A stretch of DNA of 64,000 nt from Bacillus sp. Marseille-Q3570 (GCF_946151055.1 NZ_CAMGYZ010000005.1:310001-374000); one strand, 5' to 3'; positions 44,257 through 52,661 are shown, counted from the first letter of the stretch. Notes: a model not told the origin generated them from the sequence alone. Numbers and translations are program-made.

Positions 44257-45276
44257 ATGACAAAGCGGGATGTAACGATAGTGGAAGTGGCTTTGAGAGA
44301 TGGAAGTCATGCGATCGGCCATCAGTTTACGGTCGATCAAGTGAAAGCAGTCGCCAGAAAGCTTGATGAGGCGAATGTTCCGTATATCGAGGTTTCACAT
44401 GGGGATGGCATTGGCGGTTCTTCACTGCAATATGGCCGATCCGCAACGAATGAGATGGAACTGATCGAAGCGGCTGTCTCCGTTTGCAAACAGGCGAAAA
44501 TCGGGGTACTCCTTTTACCAGGAATCGGAACCGTGACTGAACTGAAAGAGGCAGCCAACTTAGGGGCGCGAATGGTACGGGTCGCAACCCATGTGACGGA
44601 AGCGGATGTATCACGCCAGCATATCAAACTTGCAAAAGAGCTCGGGCTGGAAACGGTAGGGTTTTTGATGATGGCGCATATGGTCCCGGTCGAAAAACTC
44701 GTCGAGCAAGCACAACTGATGGAAAACTATGGTGCGGATACGGTGTATGTCGTCGATTCAGCTGGGGCGTTGCTTCCACACCAGGTCAAGGAGCGGATAC
44801 GCGCGTTGAAGGGCCGATTATCGATCAACATCGGGTTCCATGGGCATAACAATCTTTCCTTAGCGATGGCGAATTCGATCGTCGCGATTGAAGAAGGCGC
44901 AACCTGGGTCGACGGCAGCGTCCGTTGTCTTGGGGCGGGTGCTGGTAACACGCAGACGGAAGTACTCGCGGCTGTGCTCGATCGACTTGGAATTGAAACC
45001 GGGATCGAACTTTATAAAATGATGGATCTGGCAGAAGATACGGTAGCCCCGATTTTACCACAGCCACAGGAAATTACGAAAGGCAGCTTGGTGCTAGGCT
45101 ATGCAGGTATCTATTCGAGTTTCCTATTACATGCGAATCGAGCTGCAGAAAAGTTCGGGATCGATGCGCGTGATATCCTCGTCGAACTCGGGAATCGGCG
45201 TGTTGTTGGCGGCCAAGAGGATATGATCATTGATGTAGCTAGTGAACTAGCGAAGAAAAAATCCCCAGTCGGATAA
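44257..45276 (+). CDS. mhpE: 4-hydroxy-2-oxovalerate aldolase
   Basis: A 339-aa HMGL-type aldolase of the DmpG/MhpE family: VALRDGSHAIGHQF at the N-terminus (Arg-Asp pair for metal and substrate), VEVSHGDGIGGSS-like IEVSHGDGIGGSSLQ, metal-site IGFHGHNNLSLAMANS, and the C-terminal communication domain. It splits 4-hydroxy-2-oxovalerate to pyruvate and acetaldehyde. It starts 15 nt after the dehydrogenase gene with AGAAAGGAGTAGTAGG. Confidence 0.96.
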   Translation: MTKRDVTIVEVALRDGSHAIGHQFTVDQVKAVARKLDEANVPYIEVSHGDGIGGSSLQYGRSATNEMELIEAAVSVCKQAKIGVLLLPGIGTVTELKEAANLGARMVRVATHVTEADVSRQHIKLAKELGLETVGFLMMAHMVPVEKLVEQAQLMENYGADTVYVVDSAGALLPHQVKERIRALKGRLSINIGFHGHNNLSLAMANSIVAIEEGATWVDGSVRCLGAGAGNTQTEVLAAVLDRLGIETGIELYKMMDLAEDTVAPILPQPQEITKGSLVLGYAGIYSSFLLHANRAAEKFGIDARDILVELGNRRVVGGQEDMIIDVASELAKKKSPVG

Positions 45277-45289
45277 GGAGGAGATACAA

Positions 45290-46078
45290 ATGGAAGTGAA
45301 ACAAGCAGATTTGAAACACCTGGCTGAAAAAATCGAGTCTCATCAGACGACGGGTCAGGATATGGATAAAGTGACGATCGAGAATCCTTCTCTTACTGTA
45401 GAAGAGGCGTATGAAATCCAGAAAATGTGCATCAATTACAAGGAAGAGCGCGGAGATCGGATGATCGGCTGGAAGATGGGGCTCACGAGCAAGGCGAAGC
45501 AGGTTTCAGTCGGTGTGGATGAACCGATTTACGGTCGATTGACGCAATCGATGGAGTTATCCGATCCGGTACTGCCTCTTGAAAACTTGATCCACCCGCG
45601 TGTCGAGCCGGAAATCGCGTTCGTTTTGAAAAAAGAATTAAGCGGCGAAGATATGACCCCACGTGATGTATGGATGGCGACAGAATGCATCTTTCCAGCA
45701 ATCGAAGTGATTGACAGCCGCTATAAGAATTTTTCGTTCACGCTTGTTGATGTTATTGCGGATAATGCATCGTCAACGAAGTTCATTCTTGGCGACCAGG
45801 CTTTTTCACCGTATCACACGGCCTGGGATGAAATGGGGGTCGCGATGTTCCGGAATGGCGAATTGCTCCACTCAGGGACGGGCGCAGCGGTACTCGGGCA
45901 TCCAGTCAGGTCTGTCGCGATGCTAGCGAAAATGCTCAGCCGCGAGGGGCAGTCGATCAAACCCGGTCAGGTCATCCTTGTCGGGGGTTTTACAGAGGCG
46001 GTGGATGTCAGTGATGGCGACCATATTGAAGTTCGCTATGATCAGTTGGGGGCATTGAATCTGCGTGTCGAAGGATGA
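45290..46078 (+). CDS. 2-oxo-3-hexenedioate (4-oxalocrotonate) decarboxylase
   Basis: A 262-aa member of the hydratase/decarboxylase family, paralogous to the gene at 42544 (WKMGLTSKAKQVSVGVDEPIYG, IHPRVEPEIAFVLKKEL, IEVIDSRYKNFSFTLVDVIADNASS). The GV-DEPIYGRL and FSFTLVDV features resemble DmpH/NbaG decarboxylases, which turn 4-oxalocrotonate into 2-oxopent-4-enoate. ATG follows AAGGAGGAGATACAA. In other systems hydratase and decarboxylase form one complex. Confidence 0.87.
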   Translation: MEVKQADLKHLAEKIESHQTTGQDMDKVTIENPSLTVEEAYEIQKMCINYKEERGDRMIGWKMGLTSKAKQVSVGVDEPIYGRLTQSMELSDPVLPLENLIHPRVEPEIAFVLKKELSGEDMTPRDVWMATECIFPAIEVIDSRYKNFSFTLVDVIADNASSTKFILGDQAFSPYHTAWDEMGVAMFRNGELLHSGTGAAVLGHPVRSVAMLAKMLSREGQSIKPGQVILVGGFTEAVDVSDGDHIEVRYDQLGALNLRVEG

Positions 46079-46097
46079 GCTGGAGGAGGAACGATAA

Positions 46098-46298
46098 ATG
46101 CCGATCGCACAAATCCACATTATTGAAGGGCGCACCAGAGAACAGAAGTGTTCGCTGATAAAAGAAGTGACAGAAGCGATCCACCGCAGCACCGGGGCCG
46201 ATCATGACCGCATCCGGGTTCTCCTTTACGAAATCCCGGATGAAAATTGGGCTGCCGGCGGTGTATCGAAAGCGGATGAAAAGCTCGAAAACAGATGA
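46098..46298 (+). CDS. 4-oxalocrotonate tautomerase-family protein
   Basis: A 66-aa protein with the N-terminal catalytic proline (MPIAQIHIIEGRTREQK) and ENWAAGGVSKAD near the end, the small tautomerase pattern. It equilibrates enol and keto forms of the C6 dioate before decarboxylation. ATG follows GGAGGAACGATAA, 19 nt after the decarboxylase. Last pathway enzyme of the operon. Confidence 0.92.
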   Translation: MPIAQIHIIEGRTREQKCSLIKEVTEAIHRSTGADHDRIRVLLYEIPDENWAAGGVSKADEKLENR

Positions 46299-46363
46299 CT
46301 GCTCCTTAGATATACATAATGTGTTGGTAACGATTTTTGACTTTTAAAAATGGAGGGGTATCA

Positions 46364-47386
46364 ATGAGGAAGTTCATGAAAGGTATCTCGTTTTTTGCAA
46401 TGGCGGTATTGCTGGTTTTCACAGCTGCATGTAATAAGGGGAGCGATGGGACAGTTAATTCGGCGAGCGGTGAATCGGATCAAACGTATCAGTTCAAGCT
46501 GGCCCACATCACACCGCCAAGTCACATGTGGCACAAAGCTGCTGAAAAGTTCGCGGAAGAATTGGATAAGCGGTCTGATGGCAGGATGCAGCTTGAAATC
46601 TATCCATCCAGTCAGTTGGGGACGGAAGCGGATATGGTCGAACAAATCTCTGCAGGCTCGGTTGATTTCGGGTTCATTACAGCTGCTTATATGAGTTCGC
46701 GTTCCCCATCCTTCGCAGCATGGTTCACCCCGTATGCTTTCGAAGATCTGCACGAAGCGAATGATGCACGTGATAGTGAAGTTGCGAAGAAAATCCTCGG
46801 TACATTAGACGAGCAAGGTATGGTCGGATTGGATTACTTCTTTGCAGGGCAACGTGTCATGTTGTTCAAGGATAAGAAGGTAGAAAAGCCTGAGGACATG
46901 AAAGGTCTCAAGCTACGAGTGACACCAAGTCCTCCAATGCAGGATTTCTATACATCAACTGGAGCTTCAACAGAAGGTCTCCCTCTTCCTGAAGTCTATT
47001 CTGCTGCGCAAACAGGTGTCATCGATGGAATGGACATGGACCTCGATGCAACCATCACGAACAAATACTATGAAGTCGTCGACTATGGACTTGTATCGAA
47101 TCACATGGTCTGGCCTGCGGTTGCTATCGTGAACAAGAAGACGTTTGAAGGAATGCCTGAAGCGGACCAGAAAATCATCCGCGAGGCGATCGCAGCAGCT
47201 GCTGAATATTCTGCGATGACAAGAGCGGATCAGGAAGAAGAGTTCAAACAGACCCTTAAGGATGAAGGTATGGATATCTATGAAATCGATCCGGCGCTCT
47301 TTGATCCGTATAAACAACAATTTGATGAAAAGTACGGAAAACAAGACCCTCTCATTCAAGAATTCATCGACACCTTCCGTGACTGA
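46364..47386 (+). CDS. TRAP transporter solute-binding lipoprotein (DctP family)
   Basis: A 340-aa lipoprotein: signal peptide MRKFMKGISFFAMAVLLVFT with lipobox TAAC (Cys23), then a DctP domain (FKLAHITPPSHMWHKAAEKF, SSQLGTEADMVEQISAGSVDFG, KGLKLRVTPSPPMQDFY with the conserved substrate-binding Arg). It captures an organic acid outside the membrane. Start ATG 46364 follows TGGAGGGGTATCA; the frame opens at 46337. It lies 65 nt after the tautomerase gene without a clear terminator between. Confidence 0.93.
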   Translation: MRKFMKGISFFAMAVLLVFTAACNKGSDGTVNSASGESDQTYQFKLAHITPPSHMWHKAAEKFAEELDKRSDGRMQLEIYPSSQLGTEADMVEQISAGSVDFGFITAAYMSSRSPSFAAWFTPYAFEDLHEANDARDSEVAKKILGTLDEQGMVGLDYFFAGQRVMLFKDKKVEKPEDMKGLKLRVTPSPPMQDFYTSTGASTEGLPLPEVYSAAQTGVIDGMDMDLDATITNKYYEVVDYGLVSNHMVWPAVAIVNKKTFEGMPEADQKIIREAIAAAAEYSAMTRADQEEEFKQTLKDEGMDIYEIDPALFDPYKQQFDEKYGKQDPLIQEFIDTFRD

Positions 47387-47409
47387 TTAATCCAAAGGGG
47401 GTTTCACAC

Positions 47410-47889
47410 ATGAAAGCTTTGAGCAATGGCATCTCGACGATTGAAAAATATATATCCATTGTTCTGATGTTTTCGATGGCAGTGATCGTCACACTTGCTG
47501 TCGCATTCAGATATGTATTCAATTCACCATTATCATGGGCTGGTGAAGTCTCTATCTTTCTATTGATCTGGGTAAGTTTCATTGGCGGCAGTCTGGGGTT
47601 GAAGTATCGGTCCCAGGCCGCTGTTTCGATTGTACTCGAGTATTTGCCGCCTAAGATAAAAAAAGCAGTCCTCGTGATCGGGCACGTGTTCATGCTCATC
47701 TTTTTAGGGCTCATCCTTTTTTACAGTTATCAATGGATTCTTTCACCGAGTGTAGCGTTTCAAAAATCAACGTCGCTTTTACTGCCGATGTGGATCCCTT
47801 ATTTGGCTGTACCTGTAGGACTGACATTCGCGGCCATCCATCTGGTTGCTAACATGATCGAGGCGATAAGAGAGGATGGTGCACAATGA
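47410..47889 (+). CDS. TRAP transporter small membrane subunit (DctQ family)
   Basis: A 159-aa protein with four hydrophobic helices, beginning at about residues 15, 45, 85 and 130, and the DctQ pattern (SWAGEVSIFLLIWVSFIGGS, LKYRSQAAVSIV, AVPVGLTFAAIHLV). It joins the solute receptor system to the large DctM subunit. Its last four bases overlap the dctM start (ATGA). Confidence 0.92.
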   Translation: MKALSNGISTIEKYISIVLMFSMAVIVTLAVAFRYVFNSPLSWAGEVSIFLLIWVSFIGGSLGLKYRSQAAVSIVLEYLPPKIKKAVLVIGHVFMLIFLGLILFYSYQWILSPSVAFQKSTSLLLPMWIPYLAVPVGLTFAAIHLVANMIEAIREDGAQ

Positions 47890-49166
47890 CGGTTCTTGTC
47901 ATCCTGATGTTTTTCCTGTTCCTTTTCATGGGCATCCCGATTTCACTGGTCCTCGGTATGACGACGATTCTGTACTTTTTCACGGTGGGCAACACGATGC
48001 TGCTGGAATCGACGCCAATGCGGCTCTTTTCCGGACTCGATAATTTCGGTTTGCTGGCGATTCCGTTGTTCATGCTCGCGGGTGAGCTGATGAACGGCGG
48101 TGGGATCACCTCTCGTCTTGTACGTTTTGCAAAAGTGCTGTTTGGACATGTCAGAGGAGGCCTCGCTTACGTGACAGTCGTCGCGAACATGTTTTTGGCA
48201 TCAATACTCGGGTCTGCAAACGCACAGGCAGCGATGATGAGCAAGGTCATGGTTCCGGAAATGGAACAGGAGGGGTATAAGAAGGAGTTTTCATCTGCGC
48301 TTACGTTGGCTTCGTCAATCGTAGCCCCGATCATTCCGCCGAGTATGATTTTCATCATCTACGGTACCTTGTCAGGAACTTCGATCGGTGGATTGTTCAT
48401 GGCAGGCATCATCCCAGGAATTCTATATGGAATCGGCTTTATCTCACTGATTGCGTTCCTTGGTTTCAAATACAATTTTCCGAAGCACGAAAGAGCGTCC
48501 GGTGCAGAAATTGTAAAAAATACATTGAATGTCCTGCCCGCATTGCTTGTACCGTTCATCATCATTTTCGGAATATTGAGCGGGGCGTTCACGGCAACAG
48601 AATCAGCGGCAATCGCTTGCTTGATTGCCTACCTTGTCGGGACATTCTTCTACATGGAGCTAAAGGTGAAAAAGCTCCCGAAAATCCTATTGAACACAGT
48701 GATCAGTACTGCGACAGTTACGTTCTTGATCGCAATGGCGAATATCTTCGGCTGGATGATCGCATTCGAGCAGATCCCTCAGCTGCTGTTGAATTCGATG
48801 CTCACATTGTCTGACAGCCCGATCGTGTTCCTGCTCCTCGTCAATCTTTTTCTGTTGTTGCTGGGAGCAGTGCTGGATGGAATAGCTGCTTTGATCATCC
48901 TGGTACCGGTTTTCATGCCGCTATTGACCGCGTTCCAAATCGATCCGATCCATTTCGGGGTGATCATCTGTATCAACCTTACGATCGGCTTGTTGACACC
49001 ACCGGTAGGCACAGGGCTCTTCATCGTATCCTCAATTGCTGATGTGAAATTCGAGAGATTGGTAAGAGCGACCATGCCCTTCCTCGTGATGGGAATATTG
49101 ATTTTGTTCGTGATTACCTTTTGGGAAGACGCGGTGTTGTGGATTCCGAACCTGTTCAATTTATAA
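47886..49166 (+). CDS. TRAP transporter large membrane subunit (DctM family)
   Basis: A 426-aa membrane protein with about 12 helices. Family stretches are LFMGIPISLVLGM, LLAIPLFMLAGELMNGGGIT, SSIVAPIIPPSMIFIIYG and LTIGLLTPPVGTGLFIV. It is the sodium-driven permease of the TRAP system. Placed with the catabolic genes, it probably imports anthranilate or a related aromatic acid, but DctM sequence does not show substrate. Terminator follows. Confidence 0.93.
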   Translation: MTVLVILMFFLFLFMGIPISLVLGMTTILYFFTVGNTMLLESTPMRLFSGLDNFGLLAIPLFMLAGELMNGGGITSRLVRFAKVLFGHVRGGLAYVTVVANMFLASILGSANAQAAMMSKVMVPEMEQEGYKKEFSSALTLASSIVAPIIPPSMIFIIYGTLSGTSIGGLFMAGIIPGILYGIGFISLIAFLGFKYNFPKHERASGAEIVKNTLNVLPALLVPFIIIFGILSGAFTATESAAIACLIAYLVGTFFYMELKVKKLPKILLNTVISTATVTFLIAMANIFGWMIAFEQIPQLLLNSMLTLSDSPIVFLLLVNLFLLLLGAVLDGIAALIILVPVFMPLLTAFQIDPIHFGVIICINLTIGLLTPPVGTGLFIVSSIADVKFERLVRATMPFLVMGILILFVITFWEDAVLWIPNLFNL

Positions 49167-49176
49167 AGGTAGATGG

Positions 49177-49209
49177 AAAAACTCATTTCAAATGGGTTTT
49201 TTCTTTTTG
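49177..49209 (+). terminator. terminator of the aromatic/TRAP operon
   Basis: AAAACTCATTT and AAATGGGTTTT, almost without loop, then TTCTTTTT. It ends the island's transcription. Confidence 0.75.
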
Positions 49210-49212
49210 TAC

Positions 49213-49303
49213 TTGAAGAAAGTATAAAGAGACTTTCTTCAATATAAGCGCAACTAATGGCCAAGCCTACGCCTAAGGCTTAGCTTTACCAAGTTTTCTT
49301 TAG
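49213..49303 (+). repeat. dispersed palindromic element, copy H
   Basis: TGAAGAAAGTATAAAGAGAC, TTTCTTCAATATAAG, CAACTAATGG, GGCTTAGCTTTACCAAG and TTTTCTTTAG at the end. Directly behind a terminator. The remaining 49304-49461 shows no feature I recognise apart from the next gene's ribosome site. Confidence 0.85.
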
Positions 49304-49461
49304 ATTGGAAGACTTTGATGTCGAGAGCAGGAGAAGGAGTTTTGAGAGCGAAATAGGTAAAGGTGATTCTTAAAGGGGGCGGTTTTTTATGATGATGATT
49401 AAAAATGAACGTTTATATAGTAGAAGTAGTGCCGGATTTTAATTAAAAAGGAGTGCTGTGA

Positions 49462-50019
49462 TTGAAGCAAGCTTTGCTGGTAATTGATACGCAACAAGAA
49501 TTGATTGATGGAAATGAAAAAGAGGAAGCTGTTTTTAAAAAGGAAGAATTGTTGGCGAATATCAATCTCGTGATCAACAAAGCAAAACAATCCGATTCGT
49601 TGATCGTTTTTGTGAGAGACCTTGATGTAGCTGAAGGTAAAGGAACCGGGTTTCAAATTCACGATAAAATCAATGTGCCGGCTGATGTGCAAATCTTTGA
49701 TAAGGCTGCGACCAATTCGTTTCATGGAACACCATTACTGAACTATTTGAAGGAAAAGGAAGTTGGACACCTCGTCATAATGGGGTGTAAAACAGAACAC
49801 TGTATCGACACAGCCGTACGGACGGCGACTGTCAACGATTTTGATGTGACATTGGTACGGGATGGACATTCAACAACCGATTCGGTAAATTTATCTGCAG
49901 AACAAATCATCGATCACCACAACGTAATCCTGGATGGTCATTACAATGTAGAATGTTTTTCTGATGTGAGGGATACACAAGAAAATCTGTTTCAACCGAG
50001 ACACAACAATTATCGATGA
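49462..50019 (+). CDS. isochorismatase-like cysteine hydrolase
   Basis: A 185-aa hydrolase of the isochorismatase/nicotinamidase superfamily. Catalytic residues fit Asp9 (LLVIDTQQELIDG) and the Cys in VIMGCKTEHCIDTAVRTA. Members cleave amides or isochorismate; substrate not assigned. TTG start preceded by AAAAGGAGTGCTGTGA. It follows the catabolic island but has its own region and terminator, so involvement in aromatic metabolism is possible but unsupported. Confidence 0.87.
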   Translation: MKQALLVIDTQQELIDGNEKEEAVFKKEELLANINLVINKAKQSDSLIVFVRDLDVAEGKGTGFQIHDKINVPADVQIFDKAATNSFHGTPLLNYLKEKEVGHLVIMGCKTEHCIDTAVRTATVNDFDVTLVRDGHSTTDSVNLSAEQIIDHHNVILDGHYNVECFSDVRDTQENLFQPRHNNYR

Positions 50020-50042
50020 ACAGTACAGAATAATTTGCGGGA

Positions 50043-50067
50043 AGGCTGCCGGTTCGGCAGTCTTTTT
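50043..50067 (+). terminator. terminator after the isochorismatase-like gene
   Basis: AGGCTGCCG, GTT, CGGCAGTCT, then TTTT; 9-bp stem with one G-T. Confidence 0.8.
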
Positions 50068-50103
50068 GTATAGTGTGGTGAGGAAGTTTAACAAACATCA
50101 GAA

Positions 50104-50156
50104 GGAAAAAAAGGGGCTGTCCCAAAAGTGTGTGCCACTTTTCATTAGGACAGTCC
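50104..50156 (-). terminator. terminator of the TauE/SafE gene (minus strand)
   Basis: GGACTGTCC and GGGACAGCC arms with an inner AAAAGTGG/CTTTT pairing, followed on the minus strand by CCTTTTTTT. Strong and close to the end of the minus-strand gene. Confidence 0.8.
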
Positions 50157-50182
50157 TTCTTTTAATTCCTGATTTTTCATTC

Positions 50183-51040
50183 TCAAGATACCGATTCTTT
50201 ATGCCTGCGGTGTAACAGGTCTTTGGTGAATTTTCCAAGCAGGACAATCATATAGAGTCCTAATACGGAAATGCCGGCGATATCAAGATTGAAAAGTTCG
50301 AAGAGGATGCTGACGAGCGTCGTGATGTAGAGGAGCCCGAAATATTTCTTGATCTGATCGTTCGAGTAAAACGAAGTCAGTTTTGCTCCGACCTGGCTTC
50401 CGAATAAGGCTCCAGCAACCAGTATTAATCCGAGTATATAGTCGATTTCAATTGTGACCGCATAAGAAATGAACCCTGCGGTGACGATCATCAAGACGCT
50501 GACGAGACTTGTGCCGACGGCTTTCCTTGATTCGAATTTCATGATGGAGATCATGAGCGGTACCATGACAAATCCGCCTCCTACTCCTAAAGTTGCCGAC
50601 ATCAAACCGCCGATGAAACCGATGATCAAGGTCATGATGAGACCTGGCTTTTCTATTTTGACTGTTTTTGCTTTGGGTGTCTTCTTCAAAAGCGAGTACG
50701 CGAAATAGCCGATGATCACTGCGTAGAGGACCGGGATGACTGTTACATCGTATCCGTTTTTGTCCAGCCAGAGTACGAAGGGCTTTGCGAGTTGAGTCGC
50801 AGCCACACCGCTGATCCCAAGTAATAAAGCTGTCTTCCAAACGACGTTGTTCATTTTAAAGTGTGCCCAGACTCCTGAGATCGAAGAGCCGATTGCGTAT
50901 AACAAGCTGGTTGTGATCGCAACAACCGGGGCATAACCGATCAGCATCAGGACGGGTGTCAAGATGAATCCGCCGCCGATTCCAAAATAACCTGACAAGA
51001 TGCCAATCGCAAAACCTAGAATGATATATAGTAATTCCAT
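50183..51040 (-). CDS. TauE/SafE-family sulfite/anion exporter
   Basis: A 285-aa membrane protein with about eight helices in two similar halves. Each half has the family glycine motif: GYFGIGGGFILTPVL near residue 20 and SATLGVGGGFVMVPLMI near residue 148. Members export sulfite, sulfoacetate or other organosulfur and carboxylate anions; substrate not readable. Start ATG at 51040 follows TAAGAAGGAGAACTT on the minus strand. Confidence 0.9.
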   Translation of the reverse strand: MELLYIILGFAIGILSGYFGIGGGFILTPVLMLIGYAPVVAITTSLLYAIGSSISGVWAHFKMNNVVWKTALLLGISGVAATQLAKPFVLWLDKNGYDVTVIPVLYAVIIGYFAYSLLKKTPKAKTVKIEKPGLIMTLIIGFIGGLMSATLGVGGGFVMVPLMISIMKFESRKAVGTSLVSVLMIVTAGFISYAVTIEIDYILGLILVAGALFGSQVGAKLTSFYSNDQIKKYFGLLYITTLVSILFELFNLDIAGISVLGLYMIVLLGKFTKDLLHRRHKESVS

Positions 51041-51173
51041 AAGTTCTCCTTCTTAAAAAAACAATTTCCACTCTGTCTATGTTACAGTATACCACTTAAG
51101 AGTTCCACCTCATTTAAGGAATATGAAAATAACGGTCATACAGGACGTAATATATGTAAAAAAGCAGGTGTTC

Positions 51174-51318
51174 TAAAAATTAGAGGACAACTGTTCCGCT
51201 ATTCGCGTAAAACACGGCTGATTTTTATAGATTTTAACCCAATAAGGTCTCTGGTGTCCTCTAAATTTATGAAACATAGGCGTAGCTAAATAAGGTCTCT
51301 CCTGACCGCTAAATTTAT
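51174..51318. repeat. intergenic repeats (AATAAGGTCTCT family), relatives of 3401-3630
   Basis: AATAAGGTCTCTGGTGTCCT at 51241 and AATAAGGTCTCTCCTGACCG at 51289 (48 nt apart), each followed by CTAAATTTAT. An inverted partner TTAGAGGACA lies at 51180. The first 14 or more bases match the unit at 3604-3627. The other bases of 51041-51365 hold no gene. Confidence 0.75.
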
Positions 51319-51336
51319 ATCACCATTTCAACAACG

Positions 51337-51362
51337 AAAAAAACGGCCCCAGGCCGTTTTTC
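51337..51362 (-). terminator. terminator after the AIM24-family gene (bidirectional)
   Basis: AAAAACGGCC and GGCCGTTTTT around CCCA: a symmetrical A/T-flanked stem that can terminate in both directions; the minus-strand gene ends at 51366. Confidence 0.8.
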
Positions 51363-51365
51363 TAT

Positions 51366-52061
51366 TCAGGATTGACTTTGCTGCATATAAATTTCTTCGT
51401 ATGGTTGTACGACAACGAACCCGCTGCCTTCGAATTTCATCTGTATGGATTCTCCGCTTCCTCTTCCGAAGAAGGTTTTCAAAGATACATCAGTCTGGAA
51501 GTCTGGCGAAAGCGAGCCTGACCAGGCGACGGTCGCATTCGGATCTGTGAACACTGGACGGCCCGGGGTTACCTGAATCGTCAACGGTTCATAGTGGGAG
51601 GTGATCGCAATCATCCCCGTTCCCTGACAATGGACGTTGAATAGTCCGCCGGCCATCATTCCGGTGATACGCCTCATCAATTTGATATCCCAGTCGATCG
51701 AGGGCTCGAATGCGAGAAGGTCATTCCCGTTCACATAAATCGAATCGTTCTGTAGCTGGAGGATCGTGATTTTCTTACCTTGATCTGCAAGGTAGAGCTT
51801 CCCTGATCCGTTTGCCTTCATTAGTGCTGCACCTTCACCGGTCAGTGCTTTTTTGAACATTTTACCGATGCCGTGTTCGAGGATTCCTTCGCGTACAAAT
51901 TTGATGTTCCCGTGGTAGGTGACCATCGACCCCATCTTCGCCCAAACATTTCCGTCCAAGTTGATTTCAAGGATCCGCGGAGTTTCAAGCTCGAATAGCC
52001 CTTCGCCTTTATCCTCCTGGGAGGTTTGTCTGACAAACTCTTCAATTGAATATTTCGACAT
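51366..52061 (-). CDS. AIM24/TIGR00266-family protein
   Basis: A 231-aa beta-rich protein of the AIM24 (DUF124) type: FELETPRILEINLDGNVWAK, GKLYLADQGKKITILQLQ, GLFNVHCQGTGMIAITSHY and SGFVVVQPYEE. Biochemical role is unknown in bacteria. AGGTGATAGAA precedes ATG 52061 on the minus strand; the frame is open five codons further. It may be cotranscribed with the DUF3221 gene, 63 nt upstream on the same strand. Confidence 0.82.
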   Translation of the reverse strand: MSKYSIEEFVRQTSQEDKGEGLFELETPRILEINLDGNVWAKMGSMVTYHGNIKFVREGILEHGIGKMFKKALTGEGAALMKANGSGKLYLADQGKKITILQLQNDSIYVNGNDLLAFEPSIDWDIKLMRRITGMMAGGLFNVHCQGTGMIAITSHYEPLTIQVTPGRPVFTDPNATVAWSGSLSPDFQTDVSLKTFFGRGSGESIQMKFEGSGFVVVQPYEEIYMQQSQS

Positions 52062-52124
52062 TTCTATCACCTGCATTTTTCATAGTCTATCCGTTCAATT
52101 CGCCATCCCGGCACCGAGTTCCTT

Positions 52125-52535
52125 TTAATCTGTCTCTTCTAAAATATTGATTTTCCCGGCAGTCCCCTGGGCAGGGTAGGACTCAGCAATTGCGCCTTTG
52201 GGCCAGACCTCGACTTTTTGCCGAATTTTATAAGCATCCACAGAATCAACCTTGAACCAGTAGGCGCCGCCGCTCGGGTAATCATGGATATTTTTCGAAT
52301 CGAAGCCCTCAAGTTCCTCTTTTTCGATACCTTCTAAAACAAGAATGCGTTCATTTTTTTTATCAACAATATGGCCGATAATCGATTGTTCCCATAAATC
52401 CTCTTCAGGCATGGTACCGTTCCCAGGCTGATCAGGGATACTGCTGGCATTGCCCGGCAGGTTCGGGATGATAGCAAGATTGACAAAAAGAAACATGCAA
52501 ACAATCGATATAGCTCCATAGAACCATCTTTTCAT
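52125..52535 (-). CDS. exported DUF3221-like protein
   Basis: A 136-aa protein with an N-terminal membrane anchor or signal (MKRWFYGAISIVCMFLFVNL) and a C-terminal small beta domain with GHIVDKKNERILVLEG, GGAYWFKVDS and KVEVWPKGAIAESYPAQGTA, the pattern I know from DUF3221 proteins of Bacillus. Function unknown. CTGGAGGTAAACACT precedes the ATG. Convergent-divergent arrangement with uvrB. Confidence 0.75.
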   Translation of the reverse strand: MKRWFYGAISIVCMFLFVNLAIIPNLPGNASSIPDQPGNGTMPEEDLWEQSIIGHIVDKKNERILVLEGIEKEELEGFDSKNIHDYPSGGAYWFKVDSVDAYKIRQKVEVWPKGAIAESYPAQGTAGKINILEETD

Positions 52536-52661
52536 AGTGTTTACCTCCAGAACATCAATACAATAATTAAAGTTTCCTTAAATGTATAGACGGGAAAAGC
52601 ATGTCTACTGTTTCATTATTTATGAGAATGGGTGAGAAAAAATTACCAGTGACAAAAAAGG

